A model generated the notes under the pieces. It worked only from the letters and a program-made list of their open reading frames with translations. It had not been told where the DNA came from and did not search any database. This document shows positions 22,594 through 33,067 of a stretch of DNA of 64,000 nt, piece after piece; positions within the stretch are counted from its first letter, which is position 1, and each line of letters begins with the position of its first letter. A program made the translations under genes and the position numbers. The stretch comes from Helianthus annuus (lineage: Eukaryota > Streptophyta > Magnoliopsida > Asterales > Asteraceae), in contig NC_035440.2 of assembly GCF_002127325.2 (NCBI RefSeq), positions 71,299,819-71,363,818 on the forward strand. The letters run 5' to 3'.

Positions 22594-23804
22594 GATGCCA
22601 AGATAATCAACTTTATTTCAGGAGGATCTGACATTTGTGGAACTTCATATTCAGCAGCCAAGAGGCATGCAAAGGAGGCTAAAGCTGAAAGAGGGGAGAG
22701 ACCGACTAGGATAACAACCCTCACAGCTGATAAAGTGATCACTTTTGATAGCGATGACAGGGATACTGTGCAGGATCCTCACCATGATGCTCTAGTAATA
22801 ACATTATATGTGGCTAACCATTTTGTACGCAGGATATTGGTGGACAATGGAAGCTCCGTCAACATAGTCCAATTGGAGACATGGAAGAGGATGAATGTAT
22901 CCCCAATGGATATCATTTCAAAATCCACTGTACTCGTTGGCTTCAGTGGAGAAGCTAGGAATACCGTGGGAGAGATTAAGTTACCAGTATATGTTGAAGG
23001 GGTCAATTCGATACAACGCTTCTGTGTAATGGACTCCCTATCCTGCTATAATATTATATTGGGCAGGCCATGGATCCATGATATGAAAGCTGTGCCATCG
23101 ACTTACCATCAATGCATCAAAATCCCTACACCTTGGGGAGTTGTCAAAGTAGACAGTGATCTGCAGGAAGCAAAGGAGTGTTACTCATCCTCCATGAAAT
23201 CCTCTACAAAGCCTAATGCAGCATAGCAATTAAAGATACGGGCCCAGGATATCGTGGAAGCTCCGGAGCAGGATGTGAAAAAAGTTATCCTGGATCAAGA
23301 TAATCCAGATATCTCGGTGCTCGTAGGGGCCAATATCCCGCAGGATATTGAGCATCAATTGACTAACTTTTTGAAATGCAGGATGTCAACATTCGCATGG
23401 AAACACGAGGATATGACAGGTATTTCCAAGGATGTTATAACACACAAGCTTGGCATTGACAGTTCATTTAAGCTTGTCCAGCAGAAAAGAAGGAAATTTG
23501 CTCCGGAACGAAATGCAATTATTCAAGAGGAAGTAGAGAGATTGTTAAAGTAAAAAATGTTCAGAGAAGTCAAATTTCCAAGGTGGCTAGCAAATGTAGT
23601 AGTGGTACAGAAGAAAAACGGGAAATGGAGAGTTTGCATGGATCATACAGACTTGAACAAGGCTTGTCCAAAGGACCCATTTCCTCTCCCTCATATTGAT
23701 TCAATGGTAGATGCCACTGCCGGCCATGAAATGTTAACCTTCATGGATGCATCTTCAGGATTTCAACAGATCCAGATGGAACCGTCGGACCAGGAGGATA
23801 CTGC
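22594..23804 (+). pseudogene. Tat pol, protease to RT N-terminal part
   Basis: Open sequence starts at the Athila border. Protease active site is ILVDNGSSVNIV near 22838, the D-N-G-S form common in Tat elements. The RT N-terminal region shows VVVQKKNGKWRVCMD and TDLNKACPKDPFPLP, typical of this clade. In-frame stops at 23224-23226 and 23551-23553 break it. The frame then runs into the Tekay-2 LTR at 23805; the codons on both sides of that insertion match in frame once the element and one duplication copy are discounted. Confidence 0.88.
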
Positions 23805-24654
23805 TGTGACAACTCGTACTTCGAACCTGTATTTGTATTGTGTATAACGTATGTGAACGTGCTTTGATTTTATGTGTTCGGAGTTATTAAATGCTATTAT
23901 GTGCAATGTGTTTTACAAGTATGTTTAATGGCCCAATCGCACAATGGTTAGACATTGTTAAACCGAACCGCACAAGCCATTGGGCTTCACACTTGCACGC
24001 GGACCTTAGGGCAGCCCATGTAAGGGCCGGCCCACCCCCCTTATACCGTGTAAACACTTAGGGACTTGATCCTTTTCTCATTTGTTACACAACACAAGAA
24101 AACACACACAACCCTACCTCTCATTCTCTCTCTCTCGTCTCCTCTTAGAACCGGCCGAGACTTTCCTTGTTCATCCTACAATTCGGATCCTACAATTCGG
24201 TAAGTGTCTCATTAATGGCTAGTACTATATGTGATGTTGTTAATTATCGGATTTACATGATCGGTTAGGGTTTTGATAGTGATTCGGTTGATATGTTGTA
24301 TGATATTTGTGTACATGATAAACGGATTGAAGTCGCCATCCTTGTTATTGACCTTGTTGTAAATCAGATTGTATGATTAGAACCGAATAAGATACAAATC
24401 GGCTATTATGTATTGTTTGATCGGATATGTTTATGTATTGTTTTGGACAAGTGTTCTTGATTATGTCTGGTATTAGGGTTCATAAGAATTGATGTTGATT
24501 TTCCCTGTTTGATCGATAATTGCCATATTATGAAACTGATAAAGGTTGGTAATTGATGATAATTGTCATGTTTGATCTGTTTCCGAAACTGTTGAACCTG
24601 TTTGCTGAAATCACGGAATAGTTATGCATGAAATCAGGGAAACTGTTACCATTT

Positions 24655-24945
24655 GCTTGTCTCGACTGGGATTGCGAGTCGAAACCCATAGTCTCGACTC
24701 GAGACCATAACAGCATGAGCCGGAACCGAGGTTGCGAGTCCCGTTGCGACTCGTAACCGGACCTTGTTAAGTCGAAACCCCACACAACAGCACGAACCGA
24801 AACCACGGTTGCGAGTCCCGTTGCGACTCGTAACCGGACCATGACGAGCCGAGACCACCTGTTGCGACTCGTAATCAGCTGTTGTGACCCGTAATCCTTG
24901 TTGCGACTCGAGATCGCCGGTTGCGACTCGAGACCACCCTTGCAC
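24655..24945. repeat. GTTGCGACTCG word cluster, Tekay-2 LTR
   Basis: About ten copies of GTTGCGACTCG or the reversed CGAGTC are present, often in pairs. They sit where Tekay-1 has GTCTCGA words, but the sequence differs. The right-LTR copy is at 31660-31950. Confidence 0.78.
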
Positions 24946-25237
24946 GTACATTGTTTTGGGCTTTCAATGTCACGGGCCCAATCAGTTGGGCCAAATGATT
25001 TGGACTTATGATTTGTTATGATATTGGACTGCTTATTGTCATTGGGCCGGGTGATGTTTGGGCCGAACACTTAGATTGTTTATCGGATTGCTGATACGTG
25101 TACGTGTTTGCCATGATTATACGTGATACAATATACGTGCTATATACGAACCTGACTTGTATAATAACCATGATAGGACGTGGTTGACCATTTACTAGCT
25201 TAACTGTACTCTTTGTGTATCTGCCGAGCAAACCAAG

Positions 25238-25785
25238 GTGAGTTCACACAGCCAAGGCATGGGATTCCTGGGTGGGAATTGGGTTGGAATGATTTGATAT
25301 GGAAGAATTACTCGTACTTACGCATACTCTAGACTATAGACCATCGTCCTCAGGGTAGTCAGGACACGTTACGTAAAGCCTGCGTAACCCAGTATTTGCC
25401 ATTTGTCTCCTGGGTCGGGAGGACACGTTACGTAAAGCCTACGTAACCCAATACCATCCACTGGCTTCCGGGTCGGAAGGCCACGCTGCGTAAAGCCTGC
25501 GTAGCCCCCACGCGTACCACTGTCCTCGGGAAGGGCACGTCACGTAAAGCCTGCGTGACCCAGTACGTATTCCTGTTCTCGGTAAAGAAGAACACATGGT
25601 CGGAAGTTAGTCTAGTAAGTACCATAATGGGAAGCCCGTTATAAAGGATAAACGTGAGGATCCCTCACCAATAGAATACACTTGCTTGGGAAGCCTTATT
25701 AGATGAACTTACGCATGATTATTACAAACTTACTTTCTGTGAACTCGCTCAACTAGTTGTTGATTATTTGCTGCATGCCTTGCAG
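25238..25785 (+). other. Predicted LTR intron, Tekay-2 left LTR
   Basis: Donor CCAAG/GTGAGTTCACAC, branch-like CTCAAC, acceptor GCATGCCTTGCAG/G, 548 bp. The right-LTR copy is 32243-32791. Splicing is inferred. Confidence 0.5.
25346..25593. repeat. Hairpin array, Tekay-2 left LTR
   Basis: Alternating stems include GTCCT/AGGAC, GTTACG/CGTAAC, GTTACGT/ACGTAAC, GGCTTCC/GGAAGGC-like, GTCACG/CGTGAC and GTTCT/AGAAC, with a conserved AAAGCCT loop between the ACGT-containing arms. Stems differ from Tekay-1 but pairing is kept. The right copy is at about 32351-32599. Confidence 0.82.
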
Positions 25786-26064
25786 GACCTTAGGTACATA
25801 ATGGAGCTTGCACAGGGAGGAGCAGGTCGTTGTGGGATACGAATCAGGAACGTTAATTGAACTTATAACTATTTTGAGTTTACATTACTATGCTTCCGCA
25901 ACTTAAACAATGTTTGGTTTTTGAACATCAGTCATGTCGGGATGAATTACATCATCTACTTATATTAATACTCGTTATGTTTGATATGATTGATGGCTTG
26001 ATCCTGGTCAGTCACGCTCCCAAGCGGTGGTACTCCGCGGGTGGATTTTGGGGGTGTGACAGAT

Positions 26065-26077
26065 TGGTATCAGAGCC
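26065..26077 (+). other. Primer binding site, Tekay-2
   Basis: TGGTATCAGAGCC lies three bases after the LTR, matching initiator tRNA-Met. Confidence 0.95.
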
Positions 26078-26365
26078 ATTGGTTATAGAGAACTTGGTTT
26101 TAATATGGGAAAACGTTTTTATTAAAACCAGACTATAACCATAACAGTGCTCTCAACGATCCACAACGACGCTTCGCTCCACGTGCAAGACTCGACATCC
26201 TAGGTAATAAGGTATATGTTTATTGCCTGTTTGCTAGAACTGCTTAGAACTTTGCTCGCATTACGTTTAGATACACATGATACTATAGCATGAGAATCCC
26301 TACGTGCTTACTCTTTTCTGTCATCGCCCTACTCGCGAACCACTCTCACTTACGTTACTTTTACT

Positions 26366-27769
26366 ATGAAGATCATGTCTGGACAAATTAGCCTGACACA
26401 AGCCCAGCTAGAGGCTTTAGTTCAAGCTCAAGTTGCTGCGGCACTTGCAGCCGCACAAGCAGGAGGTATATCCTGTGGTTATAGCACACACTAGGATCTT
26501 TAGATCCTACACTCCTAAACTAGCCCCTGTAATTAAACCTTGTCCTATTCGTACACAATAGGTCAACTAGCACAGCAACCAGTCTGCACTTCCAAGAATT
26601 TCATGGACTGTCATCTAAGTACCTTCAGCGGCACGGAGGGAGCGGTTGGACTCCTCCATTGGTTCGAAAGGCTCGAAACTGACTTCGAGGTGCATGATTG
26701 CCCTGAGTCTCGTAGAGTGAAGTTTGCTACTAGCACGCTCGAAGATGTTGCATTAACCTGGTGGGAAGCTCAGGTTCAGATGTTAGGGCTGGCAGCGGCT
26801 AATGCCACTCCCTGGAATGAGTTTAAGGATTTAATTAAGGAAGAGTTTTGCAGTCAAGAGGACATCCACAAACTAGAGGTAGAGTTCCTCAACCTACAGA
26901 TGGTGGGGTCTGAAATTGAAGCTTATACGAGGAGATCAAACGAGTTAGCCACATTTTGTCCTACTATGGTAGACCCTCCCACCAAGCGCATCGAACTGTA
27001 TCTCAAGGGTCTAGTGCCCGAAATTCAGAGTCCTATGACCACAGCTAACCTTGGCACTATCCAGCAAGTCACTCGACTGGCTCATCGACTCACAGACCAG
27101 GCTGTAGAACAGAACAAACTACCAAAGCGTACTGAGACTGATACTGCATGTACTTCTAGAGATAACAAACGTAGGTGGGATGAAAACCGGAGCACGGGAT
27201 TGATTTTGGTCCAGCCTCTGACGCAGATGCAAGAGACAGATGACTACCATTGGCCCGGACAGCAGTTTACTAGTAATCATGGGCAGAAAAGATATCGAGG
27301 AATTCACCCATGGTGCAACTATTGTAACAGACACCACAGTGGACGGTGTCGCAAGGAACGATGTCAGGGATGTCTCAAGATTGGTCATGAAGCTAAGGAT
27401 TGTCGAAACTCACGTCCTGTAGGTCAGGAACAACAGCCTCAAGCCCCACAGGCTCAGTGGCAGCAGCAAAATTTCAGAGAATGTCTACAGTATGGTACGA
27501 AGGATCACTATGAGAGACACTATCCACAATTGAACTGGAACCAGAACCAGAACCACGACCATGGAAGCAGGAACGGCAATGGGGTTAGCAACGGGGGAAA
27601 CAATGGTAACAACGACGCCCATGGCCGTGTGATCGGGATGGGTCAGGGTGATGCAAGGGACGATCTTAACGTAATAATGGGTAAGTTTCTTCTTGACGAC
27701 TTCTATGTTACTATGTTGTTTGACTTGGGTGTGAATATCAATTATATGTCCTTGAAATTAGTCGAATGA
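26366..27769 (+). pseudogene. Tekay-2 gag and start of protease, truncated
   Basis: Exon 1 (26366-26465), predicted 96-bp intron (26466-26561) and a frame to a stop at 27769. The capsid part (LTWWEAQVQMLGLAAAN) resembles Tekay-1 but is clearly more diverged than the RT-integrase half. Knuckle CQGCLKIGHEAKDC is intact; the last one has lost two cysteines (CLQYGTKDHYERHY). The protease site reads FDLGVN, where Tekay-1 and Tekay-3 have FDSG, so the catalytic triplet is lost. It stops 20 codons later. Capsid protein could still be made; active protease could not. Confidence 0.88.
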
Positions 27770-28603
27770 TAGAACATACACCAACTCCCTTAAACACCCA
27801 ACGTGTCGTAGTGTTAGTTAATGGTAAGGTCTAGAAGCTGTACTTAGTTCAGGATTGTAAATCTTATCCACGCTGGTCAGACGTTCCCTACAGACCTCAT
27901 TCCTATAGTTCTGGACAGCACCTATAGCTCACGCACCGTATCGCGTAACTTCAACTGAACTGGAAGAACTGTCAAAGCAGCTACGAGAGCTCTTGGAAAA
28001 GGGTTTCATTCGTCCAAGCTCTTCGCCTTGGGGAGCTCCAGTACTTTTCGTGAAAAAGAAAGACGGTACATTCAGGATGTGTATCGACTACCGTGAACTC
28101 AACCAGGTAACGGTGAAGAACCGTTATCCTCTTCCGCGCATCGACGACTTATTCGACCAGTTACAAGGGTAGTGCTACTATTCCAAGATAGACTTGAGGT
28201 CAGGGTATCATCAGCTGAGAGTCCGGGATGAGGACGTCTCCAAGACAGCCTTCAGAACTCGTTATGGTCACTACGAGTTTCTTGTCATGCCGTTCGGGTT
28301 AACGAACGCGCCTGCCGTATTTATGGATCTTATGAATAGGGTGTGCAAACCCTATCTTGACAAGTTTGTCATAGTATTCATCGACGACATCCTGATTTAC
28401 TCCAAGAGTCAGGAGGAACACGAGCAGCATCTTCGCCTGATATTGGAACTCTTTCGGAAGGAACAGCTGTACGCCAAGCTTTCTAAATGCGACTTCTGGC
28501 TTCGTAAAGTCCACTTCTTAGGCCATGTGGTGAACAGGGATGGGATCCATGTTGATCCGTCCAAGGTGATTCGATCAGAAACTGGCCTGCACCGCGTACG
28601 CCA
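27770..28603 (+). pseudogene. Tekay-2 RT, internally deleted with stop and frameshift
   Basis: Near 27917 protease-end sequence jumps to the start of RT (APIAHAPYR), so about 200 codons seen in Tekay-1 and Tekay-3 are missing. RT motifs follow: [23 protein letters not shown] and [13 protein letters not shown] stop at 28170-28172 and a one-base deletion near 28568 break the frame. No active RT can come from this copy. Confidence 0.9.
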
Positions 28604-30733
28604 ATGGAAATACGCCAATTCTTGGGTTTGGCAGGTTACTACAGACGGTTTATCAAGGATTTCTCCAAGATTGCTCAGCCGCTTACGTTATTGACACAGA
28701 AAGGTGTCACCTACCGTTGGGGAGATTCCCAAGAGACCGCTTTCCAGTACTTAAAGGATAGGCTTTGCAGCGCACCTATTCTTTCATTGCCAGAGGGCAC
28801 AGATGACTTCGTAGTATATTGTGACGCATCAATACAGGGTCTGGGTTGCGTATTGATGCAGCGGGATAAAGTTATTGCCTACGCCTCTCGTCAACTCAAG
28901 GTTCATGAACGGAACTACACGACGCACGACTTAGAGCTGGGAGCTGTTGTATTCGCGCTTAAGATATGGCGACACTACCTGTACGGTACCAGGTGCACGA
29001 TTTACACCGATCACAGGAGTCTCGAGCATATTCTTAAGCAGAAGGATTTGAACATGCGTCAACGACGATGGGTCGAGTTACTTAATGACTACGAATGCGC
29101 CATCAAGTATCATCCAGGCAAAGCCAATGTTGTGGCTGACGCCCTCAGTCGGAAAGACACTCTACCACGGCGCGTGCGAGCGCTACAACTTACGATTCAG
29201 TCTAGCCTTCCAGCACAGATACGAAATGCTCAGGTAGAAGCATTGAAGCCCGAAAACGTCAAGGCTGAAGCCTTACGCGGCTCACGACAACAAATGGAAC
29301 AGAAGGCAGACGGCGCCTACTATGTATCGGGCCGGATTTGGGTCCCACTTTATGGCGGTTTACGCGAACTTGTGATGGACGAAGCTCACAAGTCTCGTTA
29401 CTCGGTACATCCAGGGTCGGATAAAATGTACCACGACATCAGCACTACTTATTGGTGGCCTAGTATGAAGGCCCACATTGCTCCGTACGTTGGAAAATGT
29501 TTGACCTGTGCGAGGGTCAAGGTTGAATACCAGAAGCCAGCTGGTCTAGTTCAACAGCCTAAGATACCGCAATGGAAATGGGAAGAAATTTCCATGGACT
29601 TTGTTACAGGCTTACCTAGATCTCAGCGTGGGAACGATACAATATGGGTCATAGTTGATCGACTCACCAAGTCTGCACATTTCCTGCCGATTAAGGAAAC
29701 GGACAAGTTCTCCACACTCGCAGACGTCTATCTTAAGGAAGTTGTTTCGAGGCACGGGGTGCCCACATCTATCATTTCGGATCGCGATGCACGATTCACG
29801 TCAGAACTTTGGCAAGCGATGCATAAATCTTTTGGCTCAAGGTTAGACATGAGCACAGCATATCACCCTCAGACGGATGGGCAGTCTGAGCGAACGATTC
29901 AAACTCTTGAAGACATGCTTAGGGCATGCGTCATAGACTTCGGCAATGGCTGGGAAAAGCATCTCCCTTTAGTGGAGTTCTCGTATAATAATAGTTATCA
30001 CACCAGCATTCAAGCCGCTCCATTCGAGGCATTGTACGGGCGTAAATGCCGGTCACCTCTTTGTTGGGCAGAGGTGGGAGATAGTCAGATCACGGGTCCA
30101 GAGATTGTAGTGGACGCCACAAAAAAGATTGCACAAATACGACAACGCATGGCGGCAGCACGCGACCGTCAGAAAGCCTATGCGGACAAGCGTAGAAAGC
30201 CATTGGAATTTGAGGTCGGGGACCGGGTTTTATTGAAAGTTTCACCCTGGAAGGGTGTGGTTCGTTTTGGCAAACGGGGCAAACTGAATCCGCGATACGT
30301 CGGACCATTCGAAATTATAGAAAAGATTGGCAAAGTAGCCTACAAGTTGAACCTACCAGCTGAACTCGGGGCAGTTCACAGTGTCTTTCATGTATCGAAC
30401 TTAAAGAAGTGCCTATCAGATGAAAACCTCATCATTTCTTTTAAGGAACTCACTATCGACGAGCGGTTGCAGTTCGTCGAGGAACCGGTGGAAATCACGG
30501 ACCGGGATGTGAAGGTCCTCAAACACAAGAGAATCCCTCTTGTCCGAGTTCGTTGGAACTCCAAGCGTGGTCCAGAGTACACCTGGGAACGCGAAGACAG
30601 GATGACAGAAAAGTACCCCCAGTTATTCGAAACCAATGCTACCACTACTGAGGCTGAAGCTACTACTTCGGAATTTCGGGACGAAATTCCAGATCAACGG
30701 GGGGAGGATGTGACACCCCAGGAAAATCAGTGA
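28604..30733 (+). CDS. Tekay-2 RNase H, integrase and chromodomain (intact segment)
   Basis: The 709-codon frame is open to a normal stop. It holds the RT connection ([10 protein letters not shown]), RNase H ([18 protein letters not shown]), the integrase zinc finger ([10 protein letters not shown]), the core residues D (MDFVTGLP), D (SDRDARF) and E (GQSERT), and a C-terminal chromodomain-like segment ([16 protein letters not shown]). It is nearly the same as Tekay-1 and Tekay-3 here. It has no start of its own and depends on the broken upstream frame, so expression is doubtful. Confidence 0.85.
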   Translation: MEIRQFLGLAGYYRRFIKDFSKIAQPLTLLTQKGVTYRWGDSQETAFQYLKDRLCSAPILSLPEGTDDFVVYCDASIQGLGCVLMQRDKVIAYASRQLKVHERNYTTHDLELGAVVFALKIWRHYLYGTRCTIYTDHRSLEHILKQKDLNMRQRRWVELLNDYECAIKYHPGKANVVADALSRKDTLPRRVRALQLTIQSSLPAQIRNAQVEALKPENVKAEALRGSRQQMEQKADGAYYVSGRIWVPLYGGLRELVMDEAHKSRYSVHPGSDKMYHDISTTYWWPSMKAHIAPYVGKCLTCARVKVEYQKPAGLVQQPKIPQWKWEEISMDFVTGLPRSQRGNDTIWVIVDRLTKSAHFLPIKETDKFSTLADVYLKEVVSRHGVPTSIISDRDARFTSELWQAMHKSFGSRLDMSTAYHPQTDGQSERTIQTLEDMLRACVIDFGNGWEKHLPLVEFSYNNSYHTSIQAAPFEALYGRKCRSPLCWAEVGDSQITGPEIVVDATKKIAQIRQRMAAARDRQKAYADKRRKPLEFEVGDRVLLKVSPWKGVVRFGKRGKLNPRYVGPFEIIEKIGKVAYKLNLPAELGAVHSVFHVSNLKKCLSDENLIISFKELTIDERLQFVEEPVEITDRDVKVLKHKRIPLVRVRWNSKRGPEYTWEREDRMTEKYPQLFETNATTTEAEATTSEFRDEIPDQRGEDVTPQENQ

Positions 30734-30809
30734 ACAATACAGTTTACCTAGCTTCCTCAGTGTGTGCATACCAAATTTCGGGACGAAATTTCCAATTAGT
30801 TGGGGATAA
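30670..30809 (+). other. Duplicated hairpin plus polypurine cassette, Tekay-2
   Basis: GGAATTTC/GAAATTCC hairpin (30670-30690) with a GGGGGGAGGA tract, then a second AAATTTC/GAAATTT hairpin and TTGGGGATAA next to the LTR. The layout is the same as in Tekay-1. Confidence 0.8.
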
Positions 30810-33067
30810 TGTGACAACTCGTACTTCGAACCTGTATTTGTATTGTGTATAACGTATGTGAACGTGCTTTGATTTTATGTGTTCGGAGTTATTAAATGCT
30901 ATTATGTGCAATGTGTTTTACAAGTATGTTTAATGGCCCAATCGCACAATGGTTAGACATTGTTAAACCGAACCGCACAAGCCATTGGGCTTCACACTTG
31001 CACGCGGACCTTAGGGCAGCCCATGTAAGGGCCGGCCCACCCCCCTTATACCGTGTAAACACTTAGGGACTTGATCCTTTTCTCATTTGTTACACAACAC
31101 AAGAAAACACACACAACCCTACCTCTCATTCTCTCTCTCTCGTCTCCTCTTAGAACCGGCCGAGACTTTCCTTGTTCATCCTACAATTCGGATCCTACAA
31201 TTCGGTAAGTGTCTCATTAATGGCTAGTACTATATGTGATGTTGTTAATTATCGGATTTACATGATCGGTTAGGGTTTTGATAGTGATTCGGTTGATATG
31301 TTGTATGATATTTGTGTACATGATAAACGGATTGAAGTCGCCATCCTTGTTATTGACCTTGTTGTAAATCAGATTGTATGATTAGAACCGAATAAGATAC
31401 AAATCGGCTATTATGTATTGTTTGATCGGATATGTTTATGTATTGTTTTGGACAAGTGTTCTTGATTATGTCTGGTATTAGGGTTCATAAGAATTGATGT
31501 TGATTTTCCCTGTTTGATCGATAATTGCCATATTATGAAACTGATAAAGGTTGGTAATTGTTGATAATTGTCATGTTTGATCTGTTTCCGAAACTGTTGA
31601 ACCTGTTTGCTGAAATCACGGAATAGTTATGCATGAAATCAGGGAAACTGTTACCATTTGCTTGTCTCGACTGGGATTGCGAGTCGAAACCCATAGTCTC
31701 GACTCGAGACCATAACAGCATTAGCCGGAACCGAGGTTGCGAGTCCCGTTGCGACTCGTAACCGGACCTTGTTAAGTCGAAACCCCACACAACAGCACGA
31801 ACCGAAACCACGGTTGCGAGTCCCGTTGAGACTCGTAACCGGACCATGACGAGCCGAGACCACCTGTTGCGACTCGTAATCAGCTGTTGTGACCCGTAAT
31901 CCTTGTTGCGACTCGAGATCGCCGGTTGCGACTCGAGACCACCCTTGCACGTACACTGTTTTGGGCTTTCAATGTCACGGGCCCAATCAGTTGGGCCAAA
32001 TGATTTGGACTTATGATTTGTTATGATATTGGACTGCTTATTGTCATTGGGCCGGGTGATGTTTGGGCCGAACACTTAGATTGTTTATCGGATTGCTGAT
32101 ACGTGTACGTGTTTGCCATGATTATACGTGATACAATATACGTGCTATATACGAACCTGACTTGTATAATAACCATGATAGGACATGGTTGACCATTTAC
32201 TAGCTTAACTGTACTCTTTGTGTATCTGCCGAGCAAACCAAGGTGAGTTCACACAGCCAAGGCATGGGATTCCCGGGTGGGAATTGGGTTGGAATGATTT
32301 GATATGGAAGAATTACTCGTACTTACGCATACTCTAGACTATAGACCATCGTCCTCAGGGTAGTCAGGACACGTTACGTAAAGCCTGCGTAACCCAGTAT
32401 TTGCCATTTGTCTCCCGGGTCGGGAGGACACGTTACGTAAAGCCTACGTAACCCAATACCATCCACTGGCTTCCGGGTCGGAAGGCCACGCTGCGTAAAG
32501 CCTGCGTAGCCCCCACGCGTACCACTGTCCTCGGGGAAGGGCACGTCACGTAAAGCCTGCGTGACCCAGTACGTATTCCTGTTCTCGGTAAAGAAGAACA
32601 CATGGTCGGAAGTTAGTCTAGTAAGTACCATAATGGGAAGCCCGTTATAAAGGATAAACGTGAGGATCCCTCACCAATAGAATACACTTGCTTGGGAAGC
32701 CTTATTAGATGAACTTACGCATGATTATTACAAACTTACTTTCTGTGAACTCGCTCAACTAGTTGTTGATTATTTGCTGCATGCCTTGCAGGACCTTAGG
32801 TACATAATGGAGCTTGCACAGGGAGGAGCAGGTCGTTGTGGGATACGAATCAGGAACGTTAATTGAACTTATAACTATTTTGAGTTTACATTACTATGCT
32901 TCCGCAACTTAAACAATGTTTGGTTTTTGAACATCAGTCATGTCGGGATGAATTACATCATCTACTTATATTAATACTCGTTATGTTTGATATGATTGAT
33001 GGCTTGATCCTGGTCAGTCACGCTCCCAAGCGGTGGTACTCCGCGGGTGGATTTTGGGGGTGTGACA
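30810..33067 (+). repeat. Tekay-2 3' LTR
   Basis: 2,258 bp, nearly the same as the left LTR. It contains the word cluster at 31660-31950, the predicted intron at 32243-32791 and the hairpin array at 32351-32599. Confidence 0.96.

Larger units (their letters stand above)
23805..26061 (+). repeat. Tekay-2 5' LTR
   Basis: TGTGACAACTCG to GGGTGTGACA. Parts: leader-like CT-rich run near 24120; donor-like TTCG/GTAAGTG near 24199; word cluster 24655-24945 (GTTGCGACTCG with AGACC or TAACC); predicted intron 25238-25785; hairpin array 25346-25593. Confidence 0.96.
23805..33067 (+). mobile_element. Tekay-2: young but defective chromovirus copy
   Basis: It is 9,263 bp and complete end to end, flanked by perfect ACTGC duplications (23800-23804, 33068-33072). 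LTRs are 23805-26061 (2,257 bp) and 30810-33067 (2,258 bp). By eye they differ at about 7 bases and one indel (about 0.3%), so insertion is recent. The internal coding region is broken by a deletion, a stop and a frameshift, so it must have moved with help or broken after insertion. Confidence 0.96.

Noticed and set aside
24528..25070. 180-codon minus-strand frame in the Tekay-2 LTR (also at 31533-32075)
   Set aside because: It lies in the LTR word cluster; the composition follows the repeated word and both LTR copies carry it. No family resemblance.
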